DNA from: Tretioscincus oriximinensis
Taxonomy: Eukaryota; Chordata; Lepidosauria; Squamata; Gymnophthalmidae
Length of the DNA stretch: 64,000 bases
Assembly (NCBI GenBank): GCA_022410635.1
Contig: JAJVDF010000029.1
Location: 771,828-835,827 of the forward strand
Reading direction: 5' to 3'
Under the pieces are notes generated by a model. It was not told the DNA's origin and searched no databases. It saw only the letters and a list, made by a program, of their open reading frames with translations. The stretch's first letter is position 1. Every line of letters starts with the position of its first letter. The translations under genes were made by a program, and so were the position numbers. Below, piece by piece: positions 37,892 through 50,000 of the stretch.

Positions 37892-38879
37892 GAATATTTT
37901 GTTAATCGCTTACTTTCATGAGCCTGTCAAAGGGGCAGAGAGCTCCAAGCAGTCCTCTAAAGTGAACATGTGACAAGCAAATGTGCAGTTTGTGAAAAGG
38001 AAGCTGTGAACATTTACTTCTTTGTGACGCTGAAGGCATTCCCAGCAATTAAATATCCATTTCACTCTTTCCCCCCCAGTTTATGCTCATTTGAGATTTA
38101 GCTTGCTCTCAAATTACATGTTTCTTTAAAGGGTATTTCCCATGGCCCTTCAATGTAACAAGTGCATAGGACAGGTTAGAGGGTGGCTCCAGTCTTGAAT
38201 TTTCCACACTTTAATCAGCCCCCATGCCAGGCCTTATGACCCTGCCCTTAACATGCAGCTGCAGTTCTCCATGTCACAGTGCCATAGATAAACATTGTTC
38301 ACTAAGGCAGAATAGAAAAGGCTTTGTTTTCAGTTACTGGTTTTCAACTACTCTGAAGGAAAATAAATAGGGTGACAGAATTAATCATCATGCTGAACAT
38401 GAAAAAAAACCTTTCACTTTAAAAATAATTGTCCTAATAAATATTAATAAATCAGCTATAGTGTTGGACACATTATTAGAACTGATACTATTTTTTATTT
38501 TATTCTATTTCTCTAGAATAAATGCCACATTGTATCTTGTTTCAATAAAGCTCAGAAATAGAAAGCGATAGGATGCTTTTCATGGCACTATTCATTTATT
38601 TCTAGTTAACTGCTTACTTCCAATATTTTTTTAAAAAAAATTTGCTTCTTTTTAAAAAATTTATATAGCTTTCTATTTGTTCCTCCAGCTAAAAAAAATA
38701 CATTAAACCTACTGCTGAGGTACTCAAAATTGAACTTAAAATAGGGTGAATAAGTCCCAGTGTAGGATCTGTTTAACAGACATGCATTAGGGAAACTGGA
38801 AGAAAGAAAGATAGAAAGAAAAGGCAAATGAAGTTGTGTTTAATAGACCTGATACCCAATAAGTCGCTTGAAGGGGAAG
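37892..38879. other. Unannotated AT-rich spacer
   Basis: Nothing recognised. Confidence 0.5.
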
Positions 38880-39290
38880 TCTAGCAAAGTGACCTCATAG
38901 CATTTTAGAGACTAACACGGAAAAAAAAAATAGACAGCATAAATTTAATAGACAAGTTTACTTCTTCAGATGCTAGGGAAGTAGACTTTGTATGAATTAC
39001 GCTGACCAGATGGGTCGTGGGGGGCGAAAACCCAGTTTTAGGATGCCTCCTGGTTCTGCTGAGGAAAAAAAAATGAAAAAAAATCTTTTTTTGAAAACGT
39101 CTTTCCTCAGCAAAAAACAGGAGGCATCCCAAAAACAGATTTCCACCCCCACCCCCAAAAGGGGTCATCTGGTCAGCCTATATGAATGCTTGTGCTGCCT
39201 ATCTTTTTCTTGTTAACATCTAAATTTCTATGAAACTTCCTTGCTAGATTTTCTGGACCATGACTAACACAACGATTTCTTTGAAATCTA
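38880..39290. mobile_element. Penelope-like palindromic copy, split by a foldback element
   Basis: The left part reads in reverse (gagactaacacgg, then aagtttacttcttcagatgc). After the junction at about 38978 the same sequence reads forward (gaagtagactttgtatgaat, continuing after the insert as gcttgtgctgcctatc and ending ctagattttctgga, gactaacacaacgatttctt). This matches the tail-to-tail layout at 43391 and 52979. More diverged, hence older. Confidence 0.65.
38998..39180. mobile_element. Foldback MITE, family B (183 bp)
   Basis: Two arms of about 75 bp form one long imperfect hairpin (ctgaccagatgggtc against ggggtcatctggtcag; ggatgcctcctg against caggaggcatcc). Flanked by a 7-bp duplication, tatgaat (38991-38997 and 39181-39187). 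Inserted inside a Penelope-like copy. Confidence 0.85.
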
Positions 39291-41999
39291 CCACTTTGGT
39301 GAGAGATATTTGATGCCCTGAGTGTCAGAAAACCCAGGAGCTGTTATCTGCTAAATATAATCTTAGGTTCCTGAATGATTTATGAAAGTTTTAGCTTTTC
39401 ATTTTTCTTGATTATTTATGCATATATCAAAGTACTGTATATCGTATCTTTTACAAGAAGATCACAGGGCAGGAACTTTCAATAAAAACACTTAACCAAG
39501 TTATCCTTTATAACAAAAACAGTAAGTATTCTTTCAGGGAATCCCTGTTTTGCAGATGAGCACTAATATCTTCCTTTGCATAATACAGGTCCTATTTTTG
39601 TGCACAATTGTATTAATTTGATTTCCCCTTTTACATTCTTAGGCAATATATCTTTTCCTAATTGTTTCCTTTCTTCTTTAGGTTACTGAACTGTTGGAGC
39701 TCTTTTGAAAAGCGAGCCAGTGTCTCTGATCTAGATTGCCATTATCCAAGAGTCAAAAACCACGACACAATTTGCAGACCCACCTCACCCCAACCTCACC
39801 CTGCCCCTCCCAACCATGGACATTTGCCTTTGTGGCACTCTAAAATCTCAAGTTGTTTGGGATCTCATGGCATATAACAACCCTACTCTGACCCCAAGTA
39901 ATCCATTCCTACTATTTTTTCCTCAATAAAACTTTGGTGAGATGCAAACGTGTAGATGTTCTCCAGCCCACATCCTTCTCTGGTTTTCAACTTGGACAAA
40001 GTAACTGTTTAAAAATTACAAACCAGCTAAGCAGATGTATCTTACATAAACATCTAAGGCCCATAAGCTTCACAGTAACAGCAGCCAAGTGACAATGATA
40101 ACTAGAGGATAAGCTTGGGTCTTTGTTCTTTCTTCATACTGGCTCTGGCCAATGGGAATTTTAGCCCAAACATCTGGCAGAAATCACTCTGAGGAAGCCT
40201 ACTGTAAACATTTACCCAAACCATATTTAAACATGATCCAGACAGCTAGCTTCCTAAGGAACTCTTTGTCCAGTTAAAGTACTACGACTGATAACACAAG
40301 ACGCAAGGAGCAAGTGGCCCAAAGGCTAATGTTGGCTTAACAGGGAATGAGGAAATGTTTGGGCACGGAAGGCTTCAGCTCTTAAGAAAGCCAATCCAGT
40401 TACAGAAGTTGTTTGAAATAGTGCCAAATCTCAGTGGTAGAGCAACTGTTTTTGAAGGATTGGAATGAACCCACTTGTAACCCTAGGGAACTGTAGACTC
40501 AACACGCTGAATATCAAGATGCCTTTTCTTTATTGTTGCTTTTGTAGTTATCAGCAGTAGATTCTTCAGCCAACTTATTCCCCGGTGACATCATTTCACA
40601 AAATTCTTCGGTAAATAGTTACCGCTTGTTTTGTATTATACAAGCCAAGGATAAGGACTCGTTTTTAATTATGTCACATAAATCCACTGCCAGGAGTATT
40701 TCATACTTGTACATATAATCAAATGTACAAAATGTCCTATATCTCAAGCCAATTTTATGTGGCATCCCCATACAAGAAATGTAGGCATTATATAGATTTT
40801 AAAAAAAGAAATGAAACATAACTATTTCCACTGATCAATTTGTTTGTTCTAACCAAAATGTCAGTCTTGGCTATCACTGGTTAAAAACTTTATTTGGGAA
40901 GAAAAAAAGGAAGTTGTTTGAAACTAAGCCAAAATATTTGTTTATCTTCACTAAGAGGGCGGTGTCCCCCAGAATTTCCAAGAGGCAGTCTCCAGCCCCA
41001 GCAGAAAACACCGAATTCTAACCCGGACACATCTGAGTGAAGCCTTGCGATTCAACTAAGAGATAATCTGGTTCAAATTTATAAAATCAAGCATTATGTG
41101 CAAAAGATGGATGGAGAAAAAAAATTATCCTGTGTGCAATAGCAGAATCAGGAGACCATCTATGAAAGTGTTAGGCTGGAGAATTTGGACAGATATTGGG
41201 GAGGGGTGGGGGTGGGAGGAATTCACACAGAAGATCATTGGTCTATAGAAGACACACCCAGGAGAGGTTGCAATAGCAACCAGCTGGATAGCTTTGTGAA
41301 AGAGTTAGGGTGCATCCAACAGCTATCTTTTGTAACATTTCTTTATAAAATGGTAAAAAGGACTTATATTATAGCTGGTTATCCACAAACACAAAAATTC
41401 CCCATGAATTTGTCTACATTTCCCAGAAAACACAGCCATAAATCCTAGCTTGTGATTGGTTGTTCTGCATCCCTTCTATCATGCAAGAGAATTCAAAAAT
41501 CTCACTTTTAAACTTGTCTGAGTTTTGTGAGCCTGAAAGTGAGATTTTTAAATTCCATCGCTGCTTTTTTTCAGAGGGCAAAACAGCTGATTGCCCTGTT
41601 ACTCTGGCTGAAGGGGAGGGTTGGAGGTCTCAGAAGGTCTTACACGCAATGTCTCATGAGACAATCTTGCCACAAAGACTGGAATATCAATGCAAAAGTT
41701 GCATAAAAGTACTAGCAAAAAGAAATGTATTATTCAATCATTTCTTTATTTATACTTATACCCTGCCCCAGATCTCAGGGTGGCCAACAGTAAAAACACT
41801 ACAAAAATAACATTTTAAAATAGTAGCAAACAATATCTGAAGGTGGAAATTAAATGAGGCAATTCCCACATAATCAAGTTGTTATACAGTATATGTGTGT
41901 GAGAGAGGATGCTAGATGGATGTAGCTTCAGGTACATTGATAGAGATAAATCAGTAGCAATTAGAATTGATGCCCCTGCTGCAGGTCGGAGATGCCAAC
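39291..41999. other. Spacer with one L2-like tail
   Basis: About 41735-41830 (-) carries the reversed L2/SINE tail (tatttatacttataccctgc, agatctcagggtggccaaca). A G-rich run lies near 41203-41220. No exon recognised. Confidence 0.5.
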
Positions 42000-42007
42000 A
42001 GAATGAC

Positions 42008-42173
42008 CAGTGGTATAGCTAGACTCTTTGTGGCCCTGAGGCAGATAAACAAATTGGGGCCCTGAGAGAACCATTTTTTTATTTTGCAAATGCCTGTGGG
42101 CCTGAGGAGGGGGGCTCACCCTGGGGCCTCTGGGGTACTCCCCTAACTTGGCCTATAGTAGCTATGCCCCTGG
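42008..42173. mobile_element. hAT-like MITE with 8-bp target duplication
   Basis: Ends cagtggtatagcta and tagctatgcccctgg are inverted repeats. Flanked by agaatgac at 42000-42007 and 42174-42181 (8 of 8). 166 bp, non-coding. An isolated end of the same type (cagtggcatagctatg) occurs near 60002. Confidence 0.82.
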
Positions 42174-42251
42174 AGAATGACTCTAGAAGTTATTCTTAGG
42201 GAATCAAGAATAGATTATTGTTTTGCTTTTGTCTTCTGCTTGAGAATAACC

Positions 42252-42338
42252 AGAATAAATTGGTGGGTCACTCTGTGGAACAGGATGTTGGACCAGATGG
42301 ACTGTGACCTGATCTAGCATCTCCTCCTATGTTTTAAT
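42252..42338 (+). mobile_element. CR1-like 3' terminal fragment
   Basis: ggtgggtcactctgtggaac, ggatgttggaccagatggac and cctcctatgttttaa match the CR1 terminus; degraded. Confidence 0.75.
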
Positions 42339-43379
42339 GATGGGCACTTTCTGCATGGTGACATACTATAAAATCGTGATTTCTATCTTTTATTTCTTGA
42401 ATATATCATTATTTCCTTTACAGAAAGCCAAGATAAAGAACATTTGAGACAATGACTCTGTTCGTTCCAAATTTGATTTTAACATCATGTCAGTGAGCAA
42501 AATAAATCTTCATTTTCAGAAACAATCATTCAGGAATAATCACAAATTAAAATTATATACTTTATTTTTTATTTAACTTGTTTACTATTTTACAGACAAA
42601 ATTGTAATATTTGAAAGGATTACACAATTTGTTTGCAGTTTAAGGTAGGGTCTGATCATACTTAGCAGTTTTACTATGGCAAATCCTCACAAGTGGGATC
42701 ATAGCTGTGACATGGAAAATTGTTATGTCCTTTATGCCATGATAAACTGAAGAGTGCTACAAAAGGCAGCAGTTTGGGATACAATGAATATTCAAAATGG
42801 TTTTTAAAAGGTAGTCCTACATAGGGCACATTGCAGTAGTGTAGCCATTCTGTGTAGAGAATGAATAATGAATACAAGACTCTGTTTCTCAAGGAACGGG
42901 TGTGCTTATCACACCTTTTTCTAATTCTTTAAGAGTATACTGAGTAAACCTTTGGTTGTGATGATAGTTTGTATAGCTTTTTAGAAAAGAAAAATCTGTC
43001 GCTGAGGTTTGGTCTTCCGTTTTCCAGTTTCTGATGATACAATAACTCTTTTAACCTGCTATACGAATGTGTGACACTCAGGATGTTCAGCACCTAAAGG
43101 GGTATAGCATCCCCCGAGTATTAAGAACAGAACTGCACATTTTTGCTGCCCTTAAAATACAGGAAGTTCTATTTGTACCCTGATGGCTGAGAAGTTATGA
43201 AACACAAAATGACTCCATGGTCATTGCCTGTATTTGATGACAATTGTGTAGCAGTTCCAGGAGAGAGTACCACAAAGCACTTTTATTCATTTGTAACATT
43301 TATGTTCTGCCCTTTACCTGAAACAGATCACAGCATATGGTTAACAAAGACTTAAAAAAGATTTTCAGAAAAAATATAC
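42339..43379. other. Unannotated spacer
   Basis: A weak reversed L2-type tail lies at about 43280-43340. Otherwise nothing recognised. Confidence 0.45.
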
Positions 43380-43551
43380 ATCACAGTTTAATTTCAGAGA
43401 AATAGCCGTGTTAGTCTAGCAGAAAGTCCAGCAAAGGAGCTAGCAGCACTTTTGAGACTAACTTGAGAAAATTGGTTGGCATAAGCTTTCGTAGACAGGT
43501 CTACACGAAAGCTTATGCCAACCACTTTTCTCAAGTTAGTATCACAGTTTA
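43380..43551. mobile_element. Penelope-like palindromic insertion with 11-bp target duplication
   Basis: The element spans 43391-43540, between two copies of atcacagttta (43380-43390 and 43541-43551). It begins atttcagagaaatagccgtg, the same end as the copy at 52979. From 43457 to 43540 it folds back on itself: ggttggcataagctttcgt is followed, after a short turn, by acgaaagcttatgccaacc. Non-coding. The Penelope assignment is inferred from the tail-to-tail layout and the hammerhead-like core. Confidence 0.75.
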
Positions 43552-43710
43552 AGCTATCCCAGCCTCAAAAATCATAAAATATGACAAGTGAGACAGGGAG
43601 GTTATTCCATAGACAACAGGATCGTTACAGAAAATGTCCTTGCTGTGAAACACTCTGTAAATTCTTGGTTTTGATTAGATGATTTGGTATTCCTTCTGGT
43701 TGGCTATTTG

Positions 43711-44022
43711 GTTTTTTACTGCGATGGAACCAACATCATGTAGGATCTACCCTATGCCGTCACACAACTTGCTAAAAAGCCCTGTGGTCCCAGTTTTTCT
43801 TATAGTACCTTTTTTATGACTTCAGGCTACTGTGTAAATTCACTAAAAACCCGTTGTAAGGTATTCTATCATGGGAACATGTTGAGGCTAGATGTAAGTT
43901 CGTTAGTATTTGGCTCACAGAGAATGTTGGGAATTGTAGTAACATAAGCATAGCAGTGATTTATGCAACATGCCATGTGATAAGAAAATAAGGCAATGTG
44001 ATGGGGAAACAGATGATCTAGG
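43711..44022 (+). repeat. Repeat family C, copy 1
   Basis: Direct repeat of 45255-45574: ttttttactgcg, atcatgta.gatctaccctat, agccctgtggtcccagtttt, tagtaccttttttatgactt and caggc.actgtgtaaattc are shared almost exactly. A perfect 22-bp direct repeat (43689-43710 and 44023-44044) brackets this copy. No ORF, no recognised family. Confidence 0.85.
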
Positions 44023-44044
44023 ATTCCTTCTGGTTGGCTATTTG

Positions 44045-45250
44045 CTTCCCTTCTTGCCTGGTGGGTGAATTCAAAAGAAAAACACAATCTTTAAACTCAC
44101 CTGAGTTTGGGGAAGCTGCTAAGGATTTTTCCATTAATCATCAACAGAATTAAGTAGTTGATCACTGTCCTGCAGCATCACTGAAAGGCAGGCAAAGGAT
44201 CATGACACAAGGTTGGAGGTCTCACCAGCTCTCTCAGGGAATGTCCAGATGGTGCCATCATAGTAAAGACATGACAATGCACTATGAAAGCGGCATAAAA
44301 CTACTTGCAGGAAAAGCAATTGTTGGATTCCTGCACTTGTGTGCACAAACCACTGTAGTTACTTTATAACAGCATAAAAGCTTCACATCTGGATTCACCC
44401 TCAAACTGTATTGGATGCATGTTTTTTCTGGAGCTCTTAGGTGGGAGCGTATTATTCCTATCCTTTAAGAATAGAATTGACTGGCAATCTGATTCCAAGT
44501 ACAATTCAAAGTATAGATTACTTTTAAAGCCCATAGGTCATTCCCTGCCTTTTACTGCATACCACATGCCATACAAGGACCCTTCTTTGTGTGTCATCAG
44601 TAAAAGAAATGACATTCATGACCACACATTATGAAATGTTATTCTATTATCAATGCACCCATCCCTTATTAGGATTGAAAACTATTCTCTTTTGCTTCTT
44701 TTTCACTTTTATATATTGGATTTTATTGTCTGTCTTCAATATAGAAGCTCCCAAGGCCTTTGGGTAATAGGGCAAAATGTAAATCAATCAAAGGTTTAAA
44801 TATTACTCCAGGTTTCAATTTTACCTCTAGAGTAAGAAGAAACAAATGCAGGACTAAATTACTGGACAGAATTTTTTTTGGGTGAAAAAACACCATCATG
44901 TATAGATTTATTTTTAACCCAAAACCTTTCCTGATGAAGAGATAAATTTCTTCCCTTGTCTGTTTTTCCACGCAGTGGTTTTTAATTATGTTTTATGATT
45001 ATGTCAATTATTTTAACTTTTTATATAAAAAGTGTTGAGACTTTTATATGGGAAGTGGGAAACAATTAAATCTTTATGTGGAACTTGGCATATTTGCAAC
45101 AAAAGGAGAAGAGGATTTCAGTAGCTACTTTGGTCTTATGAACAGGAAACAGAAGTGCTTGTTTCAGTATCACGTATATAATACAGATATTCTAAATTCT
45201 CTACAGGATTTTTGGTTTGCCCAGTAGTTATGATCAGGGATGCCTTCCCA
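44045..45250. other. Unannotated spacer
   Basis: AT-rich; an L2-like tail remnant is possible near 44715-44790. No gene recognised. Confidence 0.4.
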
Positions 45251-45254
45251 TGTT

Positions 45255-45620
45255 GGTTTTTTACTGCGTTGGAACCAACATCATGTAAGATCTACCCTAT
45301 GCAGTCACACAACTTCAGCCATCCACTTGCTAAAAAGCCCTGTGGTCCCAGTTTTTCTTATAGTACCTTTTTTATGACTTCAGGCCACTGTGTAAATTCG
45401 CTAAAAACCCATTGTAAGATATTCCATCATGGGAACATGTTGCGGCTAGATGTAAAAGTTTGTTAGTGATTAGCTCAGAGAATGTTGGGAATTGTAGTAA
45501 CATAAGCATAGCAATGACTTATGGGACATGCCATGTGATGAGAATATAAGGCAATGTGACAGGGAAACAAATGGGTTATTCTAGATTTAGAATAAATTCT
45601 GGAATAAAACAGAACTTGGA
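45255..45620 (+). repeat. Repeat family C, copy 2
   Basis: Second, slightly longer copy of the sequence at 43711, with an 18-bp segment (around 45313-45327, ttcagccatcc) missing from copy 1. It extends 3' through aataaattctggaataaaac, which also ends the diverged copy near 17060-17080. Confidence 0.85.
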
Positions 45621-46269
45621 GAGTCCCCTCTGATTACCTGTAATCTCAATCAGGAATTTTGCAAGTGGATCTTTCATGTCCTCCATTGTCTATATAGTGA
45701 TCAAAGAAAGCCATCCATTCACTGACTCAGATCTTCATCCCAGTACTGGGTTGTTAACATTTTTTTTCAGCTATCTTTTTTTTTCCTGGACATTTATCTA
45801 CCCAACTCAGTAATATTTTTGGTGCAAAAGATCCTTTGCAATTGTTGATGGCTTATATACTTTTTGCTGTGTTCTGTCTCCATGCAAGTGCTCTGTGGGT
45901 ATATGCATGGTGAGGTTTACTTCCAAGTGGGCAGTTTTTAGTCTTTAGTTGCAGTTTTAAAAGCAGCAAATATGTTAAATCTCCCCTTCACATTCCAGAC
46001 TACAATTTAAATAACATTTGAATATCCTACTCTTCAAACACTGAATCATTTCCACAAACCTACCTCCAAACAGACAAGTGGCTCAGATCAATTTCTGTTT
46101 TCATACCCATAAAAGGTGGGCATTGCAAGGAAGGAAGGCTACTGTCTCTTGTAATGTTGGACATTCTGCATGGAATTCAGCTTCTAGGCAGCCCTTGATA
46201 CAGGCTGAATGCACACAACAGTTTCCTACCTGATTCTTAACTTAGTGTTCCATCATGATTCTTCTGTCA
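45621..46269. other. Unannotated spacer
   Basis: Nothing recognised. Confidence 0.5.
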
Positions 46270-46570
46270 GGCACAAATGGTGCAGTCGCTAAGAGACTGT
46301 CTCTCATCTAAGAGAACAGGTTTCGAGGCCCTGTGTCAGATGTGGGGAGGGGTAAGCACCTTCTACTAGCCTGTAGTTCTAGCCAACCCAGCTATTCAAA
46401 AGCAAGGATTGCAAAAAAATGCAAATGACTCCTACTAGATAAATGGAGCCAGCACAGCTTAGTGTAGAATATAAGTTTTCAGGCAAAAAATAACTTTGTA
46501 AGCTGCTTTGAGTCCCTTCAAGTGAAAAAAGTGGGGTATAAAAACCCAATTATTCTTCTTTTCTTCTCCT
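46270..46570 (+). mobile_element. tRNA-derived SINE (family 2)
   Basis: ggcacaaatggtgcagtcgc head, B-box-like ggtttcgaggccc, agttctagccaacccagcta body, ggggtataaaaacccaat end and a CTT-rich tail. Confidence 0.87.
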
Positions 46571-48153
46571 CTACTAAAGCTGCGACCATCCACAATCTCC
46601 TGACTGCAGATATTTTATGACATCTTTGCAAAAAAGTGCTGGATTGGATTCTCCTTGTGTTATCTCTTTACTGGAAAGAATGCAAAAAATCTCATGTGAA
46701 GAGATTCTAGGCACGAGATTCTGATGCCGTCTTAGTCACGTGAGTACTGTTGGCTAAAGCCAAACTGCTACTGGGCCTGTGCCAAAACTTCACTTCTTAG
46801 TTTCGTCAGCTACTCACCACGTGGACTCAAGCAGGCTTTCTCTTGAATTTGAAAAAGAAAGAAGGTATGTACGTCCAGGGCTTGCGATGGGGCAATTTGG
46901 AATTTAGCGCAATTGCTGTTGTTACCACATTGTCTGCATGCATCCTTAATAACCAAGAGGAGACTGCTCACCTTTTCTCCAAAATGGTATATCTCAACGT
47001 TTTCAAAGTTAAAAGAGCATCAGACTAATGGTTCTTTTTCGCACAGTTCTTAGTTACTGTTAAATGACATATTGAAAGGATCTGGCTTTAACTGATCCTC
47101 ATGCAAATTCAGGTCTGATTGGCCATCCCCAATGCTCTACGACATTTACTTTAAACAGAACGATTCTGATCCAAAGGGTCCCAATTGGCACTACTGGTAC
47201 ACACTGCCAGTGTGTAATGCAATGGGCAGTTAGCTAGTTGCTGTTATGTGGGCTCTCTACCCGGTTGGCGCAGGCACCCAGCAGTTTGCAATAGGGTGAT
47301 CACTCCAACGTGGGCACTGCCATTTGTGGCAGCTCTTTCTGAGTGTGTCCACTAACCTTGATTAAAAAACCAATTGCCATGATGCATTTTAGTAATAAGG
47401 ATGACTACCAAGCAAAGCAGCAGTTCGATGGTGGATAAGGAGACATGGAATGCAGACACACACCACTGTTAGGGATTAGGGAAGTGGTTTCATTGACATA
47501 CCAAAGGGTGCCCTGACATGGATTCATCAGATGATCCAAGGCTTAGAACTTTTGGGGGGTTTGTGCTCAATCTCAATGTGTGCACATGTGCTTTGAGCTG
47601 GCAGATGGTGCTAATCCCATTCACAACATTCCAGAGCCAAAATCAATGGCCCAGTTGATGCATATTAATTATGAATGAGAAGCAAGAAGTACAAAAAGGG
47701 CCAGTAGGAAACCATTTTCCGGGGGGGGGGGGGGCAGGGGGGGAGGAGTATTTTCAGTCCCATCATGCATATTTAAAATACTTAAAATATCATTTTTTAT
47801 TTAAAAAATTCTTCAGTGGTTTACAGATTAACACAGGTCCCAATCTAACAGCCACTGAAGCCACAGAGAATCTCACACTGCTGCTATATCACCAGATCAT
47901 GCTACACAGTATTTTATGGCTGTGCACCACAATCTATGGCACAAAGATGAAGGTTTGCCATATTGTGAAGCCACTTTGGTATACTGTTCATATATGCTGA
48001 TGCTGGGTGTCACATGTCTGATGCTGCTAATACAGTATATGTGAGAAATCTCACTCTCATTACCCTTCTACACCTTAATTTTAGAATAAAACTCGTATAA
48101 TCAGAATCGTAAATCATAAATTAAGGATAAATCTAGCTGAGAGGCATAGAGAA
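46571..48153. other. Spacer with poly-G tract
   Basis: A run of 14 G at 47721-47734 is followed after two bases by seven more G, which could form a G-quadruplex. No gene recognised. Confidence 0.6.
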
Positions 48154-48414
48154 TTTTATTTATTTTATTTATTTGTACTTATATCCCACCCTATACCTGA
48201 AGGTCTCAGGGCGGCCAACCATAGGGTGGCGCACATAGCTTTTGTTGCTTTCTTCTCAACAGACACCCTGTGAAGTAGGTGGGGCTGAGAGAGTTCAAAG
48301 AACTGTGACTGGCCCAAGATCACCAAGCTGGCTTTCATGAAGCAGTGGGGAATCGAACCGGGAGACTACCAGATGCGAGTCCAGCACTCTAACCACTACA
48401 CCAAATTGGCTCTC
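48154..48414 (-). mobile_element. tRNA-derived SINE (family 1), full length
   Basis: The reversed tail (tatttgtacttatatcccac) is at the left. The complement of the B box (ggaatcgaacc) is at about 48349-48359 and that of the A box (ccactacaccaaa) near 48395-48407. Confidence 0.92.
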
Positions 48415-49524
48415 ACTACACGAAATGGCTCTATGTATCTGGCTTATAAAGTACCAAAACTCTTCAATATCAGTTTAAAAAGAATTGACATAAAACATAG
48501 AAATGCAAAAAAAGAGCTAAAACACTATTTTTTCCACTGGTCAGTAAGAAAGGATTATGGGTATGGCTATGATGCCAACAGATGTGTAACTACTTTGCAT
48601 ATAAAATGCCCTAGGTTCTACTCTCAGCAATTACCAGAAAAAAATAAGATTATCTTTACAAAAAGAATTAGGGCCCTGGTGCTTTTTCCAGTGTAAGTTA
48701 CCACTTCTGTTTGTTTTCTTGATCGTTCTAAAAGCAGAACGGTGCCCATTCTGTAGGCCCAGCCCAGACAGCAAGGGAAGTGGACAGAGGCAACTGCTTT
48801 TGAAGCAGACCCTCTACTATCTCCACTGGCTTGTCTTGATTGGGGAGTTCAGCCCAGTAAGGACAATCACTTTGAGTACAACTCTAAACCGAGCAACCAC
48901 TTGCCTCTTAATCGTTTTGTGTTGCCACAATAACCAACGCGCCCTTCCAAGCAAATTGAGAAATCAAATAAAAGCAAGCAAGCAGAACTTTTGAAGAAGT
49001 AGAAAAGAGGTTCAGCAGAAGCAACCACAGTTACCATTTCCTGCAACGGTCGAGCTTCCTTCTCATATTGCTGAGAAGGAAGAAAACAGGGGAAACGTCT
49101 GTCTATCTGGGGTTATGCATAAGAAACAAGCAAGAACAAACATGACAGCTGTCCCTAAACGTACATCTGATGCTCCTCAGTCTTCAATATCTCCTCCGGC
49201 AGAGGTCACCAGCCTTTAGGGTACAAACGTGGAATTATGAAGACACAATGTAGAAACCACCCTCTCTGACTACTTCATTCCCTTCTGGCTGTGAAAAGGG
49301 ATTAAAAATCTTTGAAAACTCCACTCTCAGAAGANCTCTACAGCACCTCCAGGCTACAGGCCAGTTGTTCCTAAATTAGGACTGAACAAGTATAAAGAAA
49401 GACGCAAATCACTCCTTTATGTTTAAACGTTGTGCAGTTCCTCTTTAGATGAGTGGAGTCCACGTATCACATCGGGATTAGCAGGTGAATGGAATACTTC
49501 ATTAGAAAGGTGTTAGACAAGCCC
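48415..49524. other. Unannotated spacer
   Basis: Nothing recognised. Open frames at 48337-48696 and 48719-48994 lack domains; the first starts inside the SINE. Confidence 0.45.
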
Positions 49525-49724
49525 CTTCAGGTAGGCTGACCAGATGACCCCTTTGGGGGGCGAGGGGGGGGNNCCNGNTTTNGGGNNNCNNCCNTTTTTT
49601 NNNNNNGGNTTTTTTNNCNANTTTTTTTATTATTTTATTTTCCTCAGCAAAAAACGGGAGGCACCCCAAAACTGGGTTTTCACCTCNCCCCCCAAAAGGG
49701 GTCATCTGGTCAGCCTACTTCAGG
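49525..49724. mobile_element. Foldback MITE, family B, with 7-bp target duplication
   Basis: Element at 49532-49717. The ends taggctgaccagatgacccc and ggggtcatctggtcagccta are perfectly inverted. The flanking duplication is cttcagg (49525-49531 and 49718-49724). The left half of the hairpin (49572-49621) is dominated by N calls, as expected if a strong foldback hindered sequencing. Confidence 0.85.
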
Positions 49725-50000
49725 GCCTGCCCTGCCATACTTAGTCTGTGCCAGCAAACACATGGCAGCCCCCTACTCTGAGCTACATCCCAGGATGAGA
49801 CTAAACGTGGAAAGGGTCCCANAATCTTTTGAGCTTAATCCATTTCTTTTCTGGACTAAACACCCATTGTTTGGGAATACAAATTGAAACAGGCTTATTG
49901 TAACGTGTGACCACCACCTCACTTGCTTAATAAAATTTGTTATGTTGCCTTTAATAGCACTCCCATTATGGAACGCTGACCGAGGGCAGGAAGACACATC

